Below are positions 1-12,738 of a stretch of 64,000 nucleotides of DNA, in pieces. The notes beneath the pieces are model-generated. The model was given only the letters and a program-made list of their open reading frames with translations. It searched no databases and had not been told where the DNA came from. The translations under genes were made by a program, and so were the position numbers. Source of the stretch: Gorsachius magnificus (taxonomy: Eukaryota; Chordata; Aves; Pelecaniformes; Ardeidae); assembly GCA_034008185.1 (NCBI GenBank), contig CM067109.1, positions 57,218,801 to 57,282,800 of the forward strand, written 5' to 3'. Every line of letters begins with the position of its first letter. The stretch's first letter is position 1.

Positions 1-479
1 CCCTGCATGTAACATACGTGGGGAATGAGGACTGGGGATCAGCTTCAGTTTATGGCTAAGTTAGAAGGATGTGATTCCCCTTGATTCAGTGGTTCACACT
101 CTTTTCATAAACTGATCAAAAAAAACCCCAAACCATTCTAGCCTCTGCTTTCTCAGGATCTGCACCACGGCACCAGGTGAAAATAGCTTTTTGGCGTTTC
201 CGTCTGGGAAACAACGGGTCTAACCTCATCAGGCAAGTTTGCTGAGTGCCTTTGCACCCAAGGCATTTGAAACTCCCTAATTAACACTGATGCTGCAGCA
301 GGAGTTGGTGGCAGCCCTGCCCTTTTCTGGCGTGGAAGGCTGCCCATGGGAGTCAAGTGGTGCTGCAATACAGGCGATGGGTAAAGCCCCCGTCTGACAG
401 GGCCTTGTAATGTTTCATTACAAAAACAACAACAAAAAAAAGAGAGGGATGGGGAAGGCCACGAGCTGCTGAAGCACAG
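1..479. other. Left flank, no gene seen
   Basis: This is mixed-composition sequence without a recognised gene, repeat or RNA. If a leftward gene starts from the CpG region, this stretch could be part of its first exon or intron, but nothing shows it. Confidence 0.4.
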
Positions 480-950
480 TCCATGTGCTTCCAGGAATCC
501 GGCGTGAGGCCTTCGAGGATGGAGATGGATCTTCCCTGGTCAATGCAGGTCACAGATCTCGGTTGGCCCCCTCCGTCTGCTGGATGGAGACCCTGGACCT
601 CGCCGAGGAGCCGTTGGGGGCCGTCGGGCATCGCTTCCCGCCCCTCCCGAGCCTCCCGCATCCTCCGCTCCGCACTGCGGGGCTGCAGGCGTACGTGCGG
701 CGCCGGCAGGGGTGGGCCCCACCATTTCGTCGGCATCGCCGCTTTAAGGCTCCGGAGCGGGCAGGGGGAGGCAGGCAGCCGGGTTCATCTGAGGACACAG
801 CCCCAGTTCTCAGAAATCCCCGCGCTGCGGGAACATCGAGCTCCCGTTACCGCAGTTGAACAAACTGCCCTAGATCGGGGGGTGCCGGGCCCGGCCCCCC
901 CCCCCCCCCCCTCCTCCCTCCCTCCCCCCTTCCCAAACCGGCCCACGTGA
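480..950. promoter_or_regulatory. CpG-rich segment, left part of island
   Basis: The GC content rises sharply from about 485, and CpG dinucleotides are dense between 585 and 740, unlike the flanks. It ends in a C17 run (895-911), a pyrimidine stretch and an E-box CACGTG (944-949). Frames in it are open on both strands, as expected from GC-rich sequence, and none resembles a known protein. It may be a 5'UTR or promoter flank of a leftward gene. KLF9 is the expected neighbour 3' of TRPM3 by human gene order, but its zinc fingers and N-terminus are not visible here. Confidence 0.5.
895..911. repeat. C17 homopolymer
   Basis: There are seventeen consecutive C, followed by a C/T stretch to about 934. 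It is a G-quadruplex or i-motif prone tract in the CpG-rich region, and its length is liable to assembly or sequencing error. Confidence 0.95.
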
Positions 951-1136
951 GCCGCGTGGAAGCAGCATACACCCCCCCTCCCCCCCCCCAAACCCCAACC
1001 CCCACACCTACGGCCCCCGCACCCCGGGGCTTTGCGGCTGTTTTCCTCCCCGTGCTGTATCACGGCTGTTTTATTTCATTGCGGGGTTGGTTGGGGTTTG
1101 GTTTTTTTTTAATTATCGGTTTGGGTTTTTTTTAAT

Positions 1137-1158
1137 CCCCCCCCCCCCCCCCCCCCCC
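1137..1158. repeat. C22 homopolymer
   Basis: There are twenty-two consecutive C, preceded by T-rich sequence with runs of T8-T9 (1102-1134). The actual length in the animal is uncertain because such runs are hard to sequence. Confidence 0.95.
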
Positions 1159-1230
1159 ACCACCCCGCGGGGAGGCCCCTGCAAGCCCACGGCGTCATCC
1201 TTCTCAACCCTCGCCGCGGCCACTGCCACC

Positions 1231-1535
1231 AAAAAAAAAAAAAAATTATTTTATATATAGATATAATTTATATGACATTAAAAATATATAATGTATAATT
1301 AATTAAAAATATAATGTGGAATTTATAATATACAATGGTAACATAATATGTAAAATATATAACATACAAAAAAATATATATACATGCACATACCTTTCTA
1401 TATTTTTGTCTTATATAAAACATATACCTATTGTCCATGCGTATTACATGTATTATTACATATATGCATATAATACATATACATTTACAATAAATACAAT
1501 TATCTACATATTTAAATAATAAATTATTGATTTAA
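1231..1535. repeat. AT-rich low-complexity block inside the CpG region
   Basis: An A15 run (1231-1245) starts about 300 bp made almost only of A and T, with many ATATA and TATATA motifs. It sits between two GC-rich segments with abrupt borders on both sides. No gene is seen in it. It could be an expanded AT microsatellite or an insertion that split a once continuous CpG island. Confidence 0.85.
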
Positions 1536-1574
1536 ATTTTGGGGGTTATTTTGTTTTGGTTTTTTTGGGGGGTG

Positions 1575-2510
1575 GCTGTGTGTAGCGGGCGGGGCGGGCT
1601 GGCGGGGAGAGCGGGGGCGCCGGGGCGGGCAGCCTGCGGGATCACACTTTTGGGGGGGTGGGGGGTGTGTGAAGCTTTTGGGGGGGGGGAGGGGGCTGCG
1701 TAAGGCTGGGTATGCCAAGCACCGCGAGTTATTAATAGCTCCGTGTGCGGCGGAGATGCCCCAATCCCCGTATCCGCCCCCCTCCCCTTCCCCTCCCCGC
1801 CTTCCTCCAGCCACAGCCCTTCCTCCTCTTCCTCCTCCTCCTCCTCCTCCTCCCCCTCCTCCTCCCCCCCTCCCCCTCCTTCTTCTCCTCCTCCTCCTCC
1901 CTCTCCTCCTCCCCCCCTCCCCCTCCTTCTTCTCCTCCTCCTCCTCCCCGGGAAGGGGACGGGCGTCCCCCGTCGCTGGCTCCGCCTCGCGCCCGGGCGG
2001 CCGCCTCCGCCAACATGTCCGCCTCCCCCACATCACCGACCCACGGCCCCGGGGCTGGTCGGGAGCGGCGGCGCAGCCCCGGCCCCCCCTGCCCGCCCGC
2101 TGCCCCCCGTGTCCCCCCCCATTCCCCCCGAGCATCCCCCTTTCCCCCCCTTCCTAAACCCGGCAACCTCTAGGGACGCGTGGTGGGTGCTGTGATTTTT
2201 TTTTATTTTTTTGGGGGGGGGGGAGGAGGGGAGGGGCGGGGGGCGGAAAGGCGGCGTTTCACCTCAGAGGCACTTAAAACAGGTTTAAATAAGTTTTCAC
2301 TCCTCCGGCCGCCTTAACCCACCACTAAAGGGCCTTCAAGCTGTAATGACGCCACGTTCACCCCTCACCAAAACCGAGGCGATACCAAGACGTGAGGAGT
2401 CGCCCTGCTGCCGCAGTAAGGCAACACCCGGTCCTCCACCTCCGCCGCCAAGACCCCTCGTGTTTTCACCGTGGCTCCCCGGCCTCCGTGTAGGCACAGT
2501 TCCTGAAAGC
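1575..2510. promoter_or_regulatory. CpG island, candidate promoter
   Basis: This segment has high GC content, many CpGs and GC boxes GGGGCGGG at 1591-1598, 1622-1629 and 2233-2240, which bind Sp/KLF factors. G-runs at 1652-1695 and 2213-2246 could form quadruplexes. The middle is a 150-bp polypyrimidine tract. The direction of transcription is not fixed by the sequence. Human gene order would place KLF9, read leftward, at the 3' side of TRPM3, so this may be its promoter, but that is inference. The long Arg/Gly-, Pro- or Leu-rich frames here are by-products of composition. Confidence 0.55.
1790..1950. repeat. Polypyrimidine (CCT/CTC) tract with a 47-bp tandem duplication
   Basis: The plus strand is almost pure C and T, mainly CCT triplets. 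The segment 1856-1902 is repeated directly as 1903-1949 with only the last bases differing. Such homopurine/homopyrimidine mirror-like tracts can form triplex (H-DNA) structures. It lies in the middle of the candidate CpG-island promoter. Confidence 0.9.
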
Positions 2511-3188
2511 GTTAATTTTCTGCAAAGCCCGCAAAGCTAGCAGGTTATTCTCCTTTAACTTAATTGTTCAAGATTTTCTTCGTGACAGCAGTTCCTGACA
2601 AGAAGATTTCAGGGAGGGCGAGAGGCGGGGAAGCAACTTGGGGAGCGCTTCTGCTGTGTATCCTGAAGAGCAAAGCTACACTTTTAATGTTCTCCAATAC
2701 GGTATTAGGTTTCCAGTTAGATGCCGAAATCTATCTCCTTTCCCTTCCCTTTACTGCTGCTTTTCATCAAAAAGAAACACAAGAGGTGTTGGGGGGTGTG
2801 CGTGTTGCCTGGTTTCCATTAGACTTCCCTAGCGCTCTAGCTGGAATTGAAGACGTCTATATTTTTCTCCCTGGATGATTCTCCTCGGGAAGAGAGGATC
2901 TTTCACAATCTCCCACTATTGCATTACAACCACTGCAAATCCTCCAGCAGTGGAAGTCAGGAAGCGTTAGCATAGGCTGCTTTGGAGCTTTCTCACCTAG
3001 AGTACGGGGAAGCCATGCTGGATGCTGTAAGAGTACTGGCCACTAACTTTACAGTAATGCTGTAATTGCCACTGCCGGCGGCATCACGCAGTTCAGCTGA
3101 AAGAGTTTTCCTTAGGAAGTTTAATTCTTAGTCAGAAGAAATTCTTTCCAGGCAAAGTAAGTATCTGGAAAGCAGCTTTGCCCTAAAA
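2511..3188. other. Intergenic, nothing recognised
   Basis: This is moderately AT-rich unique-looking sequence between the CpG island and the CR1 copy. No exon, RNA gene or repeat is recognised. A short open frame at 2,564-2,878 is of chance length. Confidence 0.5.
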
Positions 3189-3843
3189 GGCAGGTGATCC
3201 TGGTGGACACCAAGTCAAACGCCAGCCAGCAGTGGGCCCTTGCGGCCAAGGAAGCAAATGGTATCCTGGGCTGCGGGAGTGCTGGCAGCAGGCAGAGGGA
3301 GGAGATCCTTCCTCTCCCTGCAGTGCCGGAGAGGCCGCATCTGGAGCGCTGAGTCCAGTTCTGGGCTCCCCAGCACGAGAGAGACATGGACATCCTGAAG
3401 AGAGCTCAGCAATGGGCCACAGAGATGATGAAGGGACCAGAGCACCTCTCTCCTGTGAGGAGAGGCTGAGAGAGCTGGGACTGTTCAGCCTGGAGCAGAG
3501 AAGGCTCAGGGGGAATCTTACCGATGTATACCCGAAGGGAGGGTGCAAAGAGGATGGAGCTGGGCTCTTTCCAGTGGTGCCCAGTGACTGGACCAGAGGC
3601 AGTGGGCACACACTGAAACACAGGAGGTTCCCTAGGAACATCAGGAAAGACTTTTTCACTGTGGGGGTGACGGAGCACTAGCACAGGTTGCCCGAGGAGC
3701 TTGTGGAGTCTCCATCCATTCAAAAGCCACCAGGACATGGTCCTGGGCAGCTGGCTGTAGGTGTTCCTGCTTGAGCAGGGGGGTTGGACCATATGGCCTC
3801 CAGAGGTCCCTTCCAACCTCAACCATTCTGTGGTTCTGTGATC
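3189..3843 (+). mobile_element. CR1 LINE, 5'-truncated copy
   Basis: This is a typical avian CR1 3' portion in plus orientation. It starts inside the end of the reverse-transcriptase ORF (around GATCCTGGTGGACACCAAG) and passes through recognisable blocks such as CACCTCTCTCCTGTGAGGAG, TGTTCAGCCTGGAGCAGAGA and AGCACAGGTTGCCC-like sequence (3,679-3,693). It ends in CCCTTCCAACC and a diverged copy of the terminal octamer repeat (ATTCTGTGGTTCTGTGAT). About 650 bp is kept of a ~4.5-kb element. The reading frames inside are decayed. 5' truncation is the normal fate of CR1. Confidence 0.95.
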
Positions 3844-6800
3844 TGACAGCTGTATGTGTCAGTCAGTGCAGGTTCAGAGTGAATGTTTTGGAATATGTGA
3901 CAGAAAAAGCATAGGGTTTAAGCACATTAACATCCTTTCATACTTTTGGGTGCTCATATTGATTCTCCCGTGTTCACTGGTGCTAGCGAAGGGGCCTTGT
4001 GGGTTTTACAGCTCATGCCCCTAATGATTTTTCAGCTTTTAGGATTTACTTACTCCACAGCCTTTGTACATGTAGCACAGTGTGAATTGTACTGTGCTTG
4101 AATATGCCTATGCTTGCACACATGCGCCACATTATCGTAAATCATCCCTCAGGACAAAAAGAGAGACTAGAAGGGCTTCTCTGGCCTTCAACCCATCCTC
4201 TTAGTCCCTTTATTTTCTTAGAAAGAGATATCCCTGTTAAAGAAGGTTTTGTCTTGGAAAGACGTACCTAAACTATATGATAGTAGATCCTGGTTTGGGG
4301 TCTGGCTGTACCAGCATAAGCTTTGTTTAGCAATCGTCAGTTAAGAATGCTGTCTTACTCATGAAGGTTACCTTAACCGTTCCATTTACCCCAGAATGTG
4401 AAAAATGCTATTATAAACGTAAACTGAAGAAAATACTGGATTGTTTGTTTATACGTACAAAATGCTTTTCTGTATGATGATCAACCATTGACTTTCACTG
4501 TCACTCCTTTTCTATGCCCCTTGTTTTGAGGTTAGCCTGTACGGAGTTTAGATAAAATCTCTTGCACTGAAATCAGCTTAAGCTAAAGTCTGTGTCAAAT
4601 CAGCTTTAGCTAACTTGATTTTGGTTGTTTTGTGAGAGAGCCAGAGGAGCTTTTAGATGCCTAGAGCTGCATATGGGCACATAAACTCTACACAAATTCA
4701 GAATCGCAAAGACCTGCTCCACAGCTGACTCTTAATGCTAGAAGAGCTTACACTCCTAACTTCTCTTAAATTTCCCTGATATTCAGCTCCTGTGCGTGAC
4801 ATCAGACGATTAGGTCTCCATATAAATAAGCATTCAGTTTGTAAATTTGCCCAGATTTCTAAGATGCTAAGATCGCCAAGGCAGCTGTAGCAAGCCCGTC
4901 AGGCCCATTGTGCTGTCTGTAGCAATGGCCTAGGGAAGAAGCTGCTTCAAACAAGCTTCAAAGCAGCTCGGGGGCTTTGTGATGCCTTTGTGTTTGGTTG
5001 CAAAACACTAAGGAGCCCTTAGAGCAGAGCCTGGGATTCAGATCTCACCCTGTTCCACCCAGGTATCTTAAGGAAGAAGTTCATTCTCTCATTCAAACTG
5101 TTTTAAAAAGAAGGGTGGTGACCATCTTCTCCAGAATAGCCCCAACAGCCTGAGTGCTTGGTTTCAAGGTGAGAGCTGTGGGCATGAATCCCCTCAGGAA
5201 ACAGGGAACTCCAGTTCTCTCCAAGGACTGATCTCCTGGGGACAGCCACAGCCTCAGAGCACACCAGGGCTGGGGACCAGGCTGGAGGCCAGGAGCTGGG
5301 GAAGCCTTTCACTGGTTTGACTGAATAAGACTCCCCATTTCCAGAGAGGAACGTGGCTAAAGGTAATAGTATTTTCTTCCTGGCTGCTCAAAATGTCCTG
5401 CTTCTCCGTGCACTCCTCATTCTGAGAACCTTTCCCAGGCTGCCATTGTAGGGCAGACAAAAGCACATTCTGCCCTTGCTTCCGACATAGCTGTTTGCAA
5501 GTCAGCTCCAGTGTGGGCAGTTAACACGGTGCTAAATTAAAGCTGGTCCATCCTGCCAGGGTAAAGAGGATATTAGGTCGTGCTCACTGTGCTGACTTGG
5601 CTGCATCATCTCACGTTTGGAGCCCGGGCAGAGCTTGAGCGAGGTTGCGTTAGCATAGCCTGAGTTAGCCAGCTCTTCTCTCCCACCACACCGGAACCTC
5701 GAGTGCCCACCGCAGGGCTCTGACACCCACGCGTCCATGAAAAGCTCACAGATATTGTCACATACGTAGCATCACGCCTCACTGTTGCCTCAGTAAAAGA
5801 GGTAAAGCAGATTCCTGCTAACGCAAAGGTTCAGGAGTGAGAAAGTTGTCACTGCAGTTACATCACTGTCTGCACCAGAGATCTCTTTTTCTTTTGCCTC
5901 CTTCCCCCCCCCTCCCCACCCTGCCCCTTACAGCTGCCAAATAATTTACACCTAATCTTCTCAAATGTAACACTGGAGGATCTCTGCCATCACAAGTGTA
6001 ATGCAGGCTCAGGGTTCAAATGTGTCTTTTGTGTGTGTGTGACTTCACCATGGTGGTTGCATGTTGGCATTGCAGACCTGAGTAGTTCAGTATGTAGAGA
6101 AAAAAACTGTAAAGGGAATGGTAAAGAGAAAAAGATTAACAAAGACATCAGCTGAATTTAATTATATGTCCAAGGACTTGGACAACCGGATGATCTAAAA
6201 GGTGCTTGACTTCTGAGGTGAGAAACTGGGAAAGGACATGGTTCTCTTACGAATGTGTGTTCCTTCTTTTTAATGCAGCTGTTCTTTTATCTGTGCAGCT
6301 ATTTATATACGCTTCACTTGTATAAAACCTAGTAAGAACAGTAATTAGTACTCATAGCATTAAGGCGAGTGCTACTTTTTTTGTGTTACAGATACCAACG
6401 CTGAATCAGACAAAGGACACATCTCACTGCAAGTTCAGAGCTCGGTGAGGAAGTCAGTGTCGGATTTAAAGATTAGCAACGTGCTGTTTGGCACTTCAGG
6501 TAATTTTTGTTGCTCAGATGAGTAGCCAGGCCTGGGTCGGGTAGGTCTAGCTGACGCTAAACCAATTTGTCTACTTCTTCTTCAAGACATGAAGAGAACA
6601 AATCTTAGAGAGACAAATTGGTCAAAACACCAAGTTCCCTGTGGAGCTTAGACTGTACAAATAATGGTGCTGACGTTCAAAACCAAACAGTTTAACTTTG
6701 TGTAACAGCTGCAGAGGTTTGGTTTTCGAGTGAAGCAACTTAACAAGACAGCTGCAGGGGAACTTTGCAGGACTAATCAGACAGTGCTTCTAGCACCATG

Positions 6801-9800
6801 GCTAGCTTTTGTCTTCCAAACCAACCTTCTCTGTGAAAAAGTGACTATTTTCTCTCTACTACCATTCAAGGAGCAACTGTTGCTGCTGCATATACAAAAC
6901 TAGCATGAAATATCCTTTCTTATTGTTTGGAGGAGTTGTGTAGAGAGACAGAACAACTCTATTATTTAGGCTTTCTTAATTTTGTCTACTGCCATGAAGC
7001 TCCCCTCGCCTGACTTGGCAGAACCTGGAAAACTCTCCTTTTTATGTTCCAGCTTTACTCTGACTGAGAACCTCCCCTCACAAATGTATGTGAATCAGAA
7101 GCCGACTTACACTTAGCATGTTCCTGGACAAGTCACACCAGCCAGAAACGGCAACACAGATTGAAAATACCAAATGTTTTCTAACAACCTGTAATGCAAA
7201 CATGCAATTTGCCTGTCTGGTTTGGATTCCAGCATCCTAAAGCTCAAAGACATTTAAGTATGCTTCCACTGTTTCCAGGAACAGAATTGTAATAAAATTA
7301 GCACTTGGCTCCTGCCAGCATTGCACATGAAGTTCTTAATAAATATTAATCTAGCTTGCTAATTAAGTAGTCATCAGCACACAGTAAGTGGTATGTCATG
7401 GTATGCAATGGCTGTTTAGCTCCACCCCACAGTTACACGTAGAAGGAGCTTATTGCCCATGATGCTGAATCTGCCAGGAGCTTTGTTCAGATCCATGACT
7501 TGTCCTGCTTAGAATTCAATGCAAGATCAAATAATAAAGGTCAATTTCAGTAAACTTTTGCCCATAGAAATAACATTAAATGACTATGCTGTTCCTCTTA
7601 ATATACATCATGGCAGATTTTGCGTGAGACTGTGCATGGAAATTCAGTTTACCTGTTGATGTTTACACCAGCAGCTGTTTTGAGAATTTCAGCATTCATT
7701 TCATCAAGCAAGTAAATATTTGCTACTCTGTTTCTCCTAAAGCAGTTTTGGCTACTACATGATAACAAAAGAAGTTTTGGTATTTCTGCAGAAATGAATA
7801 CATCTTGATTTTTCCTCCCAGGAGTCACCTGGCTATGAAAGGCAGGAAAAGTGATTAAATGTGTATTTAGGTAGATTTACATGTACATACAATTTTGAGA
7901 AGCCAACTCTCTGCTGAATCACAGCTGTTGATTTCACTTCCTATGTTGTTCTACCACAGCCACTATTTCTGAAAGGAAAAAAAAAAAAAAAAAAAGAATG
8001 GGAACTCCTAATTCCCATCTTTTTTACTGTACATGTAAAAAAGACCAACACAAAGACTCTTCTTCCTTTTTTTCCATATAAGCGTTTGCAGGCTTTCAAT
8101 CTGCTGTACCAGAGAAGGTCCACAGAGAACAATAATGCTCAGCAAGTGCCAATAAGGACACAATCTGAGAGCTGATTTTATCTGCTTCTCAGGTTGCGGA
8201 AGGTACTAGTTGGAATTTCCCTAATTATCTTCTTCCCCTCTTAGCTTATAAAATAAATGCACTTTATGGAATAGGTATTGAGATCAGAGTGAATGTTAAA
8301 AAATTCATTCTTTCCAACAGATGCAAATTGCATTTCATCTTGACCAGCTGTCAGAGACCCTGAGAGTGCACACAGTTGCCATTGAGAAGTTTGTGTATGG
8401 GAGATCAGATAGCATCTTCACTTTGTAGTAGCTACTCGAGATACAAACCTTCGGCTTTTGCGGATTGCAACCCACTGTTCTCGTAAAGAGGATTAAAAAA
8501 ACCCCAACCTTTTAGTTATCATCATAACCTTTGTTCTCAGTCAGATAGTTTCAAAGTGATTGCTGCATTTAATAACTAATGTTTTTTCATTGTGGAGTAA
8601 TCTGTCCTCCAAGAATGTAAAAGATGTGGAAACACTCTGATGAAGTATCGTACCAGTTCAAGCCAATGTTTCCCTTCACATGAGTGGTGAATACTGGAAC
8701 AACCACAAACACTACCTGCCTTATCTGGATTATCTTATCGTAGCGGTGATCTAAATCCCACATACAGCACCCTCCAGCTTCTTTTGGCACGCAGGAGCGC
8801 ACAGACTCCAAGCAGTGGTTAATGCCCACCCCTTGGGAACAGCTCACTCGAGAATTCTCTTACAAGCTGGCATGTATACATCTCTGAGCAGCTTTTCTGT
8901 AGTCACGGATGTCTGTTGATCACTTGACATCTTTCCATGGGTTTGGGTTGTTTGCCCTACTAAGTTCTGTGTGTGGCTGGCGTTCTCACTGGTGTCCAGA
9001 ATGATTTGCGGCTTTGTAAAAACATGGCACAATACCTAGAATAGACTTAACGTGATGAGTATCTCATATTATCAGCCTTTTTTCAGTGTTACGCAATGCT
9101 TATGCAGTGCAATTTATTTTTAGGTAATACAAACATCACTCTCGGGTTTGTTGTTGTTGTTTTTCAAAAACAGTAAGTAGTGAAAAGATTTCCTAGGACA
9201 AATGTAAAACAGGGTCTACTGCTCCAAATTAATCCCTTGAAGTATTCCGTTAGTCACTAGGGCATTCTAATCGTAATCAGTAAGGAAAATGAAGCTTTAG
9301 ACTTTTAGAAAGAGATTGGATAGGCATGTAACGACCATAAATTAATGTATTCTTGAAACAACATTTTGTTTCAGTGACTGATGCTAACTGACCTATCAAA
9401 GTAAGCAATTAATGGAACCTTAAAAACTAATACAGCAATTTAGTATCAGTTCTCTTTTTTTCTTCTTGAAAAGGTACAGTATCTGAGTGCCAGCAAACAG
9501 TGAACTTCTTCAGTTTCTAAAGCAAATTACTTTTTTTCTGGTGCTCTAGCAATGGTCTTTGAAAGTGAAGTAACCCTCCAGATGAACTCTGTTACGCCCA
9601 CAATATTGTTCCCGCTAAGTGGATGATTTATGGAGTTATTAACAGAGTTGGTCTTCTGCTGTTTCAAGCAGACATTTTTATTTTCTAACAAAACGCAGTA
9701 AAGGAAAGAACTATGAGAAAGCAGGAGGAATCTGCCCAGTGGCTAATAGGTCTTGAGTATGCACTGCTAACTTATTTTATACAGGTGGTGCCAAAAAATC

Positions 9801-12738
9801 CTGCAGGATGTGTTGGATCCCTGACACTTAGCTATTTGCAATTTATATTTGGAAAATAAAGATCCTTACAGTCCAGCATCCCCTGGGCCTCTGAGAGGGA
9901 ACCCAGGTAAATGGATACTTAGGACTGTGTAACTTCACCTTGGACCGCTCAGAGAGTTAGCAGGTGATCGTGATACTCATTCTGTATTGTGCCTTCCTGA
10001 GGGATCTCCAAATATCTGAAGAACCAGGCATGGGAATCACCATTTCATCCTTCACTGAAAGGAACTACTTCCTCACAGGAACGAAGAAAAGTCAATTCTT
10101 AAACAGCACAAAAATGTAGTGCGGGAACCGGGGAGTGTTTTTTATGCAACTGCAGAAATATATCCAGAGTGTAGTTATTTATATTGGAATTTGAGCAGGA
10201 GATTTCAACTTCCAATCTTTCTTTCTGCAAAGTATAATGGCAACTTTTTAGTTACCTCGTGTGGACATGACTTCTTCTGCAAAGAGAGCTGAATAGCATT
10301 TCATAACTCAGTAATTTCTAATTCCCACTGGTTTCATTCTGACCAGTGCGGAACAAGGCTACCTTTTGAATTATTTAAGGTATGTTTCTGAACTGTCCCC
10401 TTATTCTCTGGAAGTCTTTTGTCCGACCACTGGTCAGAGCCAACTGATGAGATCTGGTCAAACAGGTATTGCTAGGCAGTGCTTTTTACTAAAAGCACTT
10501 TCATGCAAGTTGTTTTAACACTTCTCTTTCCTCGCATGTGCCTAGGGCTGGTTCTGCAGCACTGATGGATAGGGAGAGAGACGCTTTTTAAATCCCAGCT
10601 TTCTGATACTCTTTTTTTTCCCTCCCCCTCTCATGCTTTCTGCGCCTACAGCCTGGTGCATTGTACATCCATCCCGCTTCATCCTACCACTCCTTTTTAA
10701 ACCAGCAGCCTAATAATGAAGCTCTTGATGAGACTGTGAAACCAGTACCAGCAACAATGAGTCTTCATTACTGCTGGAGAAGACTGGGGGTATTTGATAT
10801 GCACGAAGCCTTGTGCAGACAGCTACGACTATGAACTGCCATTTGTTACTGTCAAACAAATAAGTGTTACAACTGTTTGAAAGGATCTCTAGGAAAGGAT
10901 TTATATTTGAAGAAGAAAATAAAAAGTAATTAGTACTTTATCTTTGTTTTGTCCATGCCTAAAGTGTGGATGTTGGCTGATGAACAGAAACCCTGTTCTC
11001 TATTACTGCTTACTCAACAGGGCTGGAAATGATAAACAATAGGCTTGATTAGATCATAAATGAGATAAAGTGTTTGTGACCTGAGACCTAAGCCACCAAA
11101 TATCTTGGCTATTTGTGCATGGTTACTATGTTTGTAAAATATATAAACTTTTCACATAACTGTATGTTTGTAGAGTTTTTTTTTAATGTGTAACAGAGAG
11201 CCTAAAAATCTCACATACTCTTAACCCATTTTGCTTTCAGTTGTGCAGGAAGTGCTGCGTTTGGCATACATGTTGCAGAAACCTAAAAGGGAAAAAAAAA
11301 GAAAGTATAATAAGTATAATTACAAGATACTCCTCTCAATACCGTCTCCCAAACAAACAGCTAAAGTTTTATTAATAACAGCCTGGGTTATCTGCAGGCA
11401 GTGTAGCTGATAAGCTTCCTGTCTGCCCAAACAGACCAAACATAGCGTGCCTCATCAAATGATTTAGAGCTGTCTCCTATATTTAAATAATTCCAGTTCT
11501 CAGGTAAATTATTTTTTTTCTTCTATATGGCCAGAATACCTTATTCCTTTAGTAAAACTTAATGGTCATGAATTCTGGACTTGTGTCTAATTTATGTCCA
11601 TATGCATGAGGCATCTATGGCATCTCACTGAGGAAAAACTTTTTGACGTGATGGCTAAGAAATATTGCAAGGTTGTGGAATCTAGCTAGGTAGAAAAATC
11701 CTAAGCAATTGGACTGGTGTGAAAAATACAAAAGGAATTAGATTTGTGTGACTATTCCAGATGACTCTCTTCACAATACCTACCAAAAAAGAAGAAGAAA
11801 AAAAAGAGTATACATAATATTTCTATGTGTGTTCTGTAACATACAGGAAGAAGACTGGTAACTGCCATTTTCTTTCTCCTGGAGCAGATATAGCCCCAGT
11901 CTGTAGCAGGGAAGCTGAGGAAGTGGGAATGCCATGCATTTATACGGTTGGAACTGTATGTGACTAGATGGTGCTAACAGGAGGGTTAAAAACAGCTTAA
12001 TATTTCTGACCTGCGTATCATATTTCTGCATGTGTACACAGACACACACAAGCACACACGTGTGGTATGTGTGCATGCCCCCATACTCCGCCATTCATAA
12101 AGCTTTGACTGCAAACTGCTCTGGCACAGTCATTGCGAAACAGCAAGGGGAGTTCACAGCTCCTGCGGCAGCATTCACGCGCTTACTTTTATTCCTGTTA
12201 TTCCTCAGCGTTTGTATTCCAAGAGGAAAGTGTCGTTAGAGAGTGAAAGCCAGAGGAAGAGAAGAGGTTGTCCTGATAGAGCATTAGTTCATAAAGGGGA
12301 AAAAAAACCTGACTAGTGGGTGAGAGGGCAGATTTACTGATAGAGAGGGCTAAAGGATCTCAGCAAACTGCTTATTAACACAGTACAGTTCAGCGCAGAT
12401 ACTATGAGAGGGAGGATTGGCCAAGCCATGGTTTTAAGGGGACTTTAAACCTAACTCACCCCCCTTATTAGCACTGGGTAGTACAGCACACATTCTCGTG
12501 CTACCAGGCAGTACTTATGCATCGCTACAGCCCTCCCCACCATTTAGAGGGTGACTGATTTCCATCTTTAAAGGCTGTACCATTGCACGGCCACCCCCTT
12601 TCACAATTGCGGCTGCATCTAGTCCCATTGGAAAATACAGATCGATGAAGGATGTTCTTGTTTTGGAGTACCCGCTATAACCACGTATGTCTGTGCTGGG
12701 AAGAACAACAGTTACATCTTTCCTTTGTTCTGCTGTTG
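3844..12738. other. Intergenic, nothing recognised
   Basis: About 8.9 kb without a recognisable gene. It contains A/T runs (for example A18 near 7,977), a C-rich stretch at 5,901-5,935, a short imperfect direct repeat at 4,570-4,612 and a small CA/TG stretch near 12,035-12,075. Open frames are short and resemble nothing known. Confidence 0.5.

Noticed and set aside
353..950. Several open frames of 60-155 codons on both strands in the CpG-rich segment
   Set aside because: Stop codons are rare in GC-rich DNA. None resembles KLF9 or another known protein, and no zinc-finger spacing is visible.
1524..2135. 203-codon Arg/Gly/Glu-rich frame on the minus strand
   Set aside because: It mirrors the polypyrimidine tract and GC-rich island; the product is low complexity, and overlapping Pro-, Ser- and Leu-rich frames are open on the other strand for the same reason.
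1669..2157. 162-codon Pro/Leu-rich frame on the plus strand
   Set aside because: It is made almost entirely of CCT/CTC triplets read in frame. There is no domain and no coding signature.
3183..3822. Open frames of 70-158 codons on both strands
   Set aside because: They lie in a decayed CR1 3' end and are fragments or antisense of the element.
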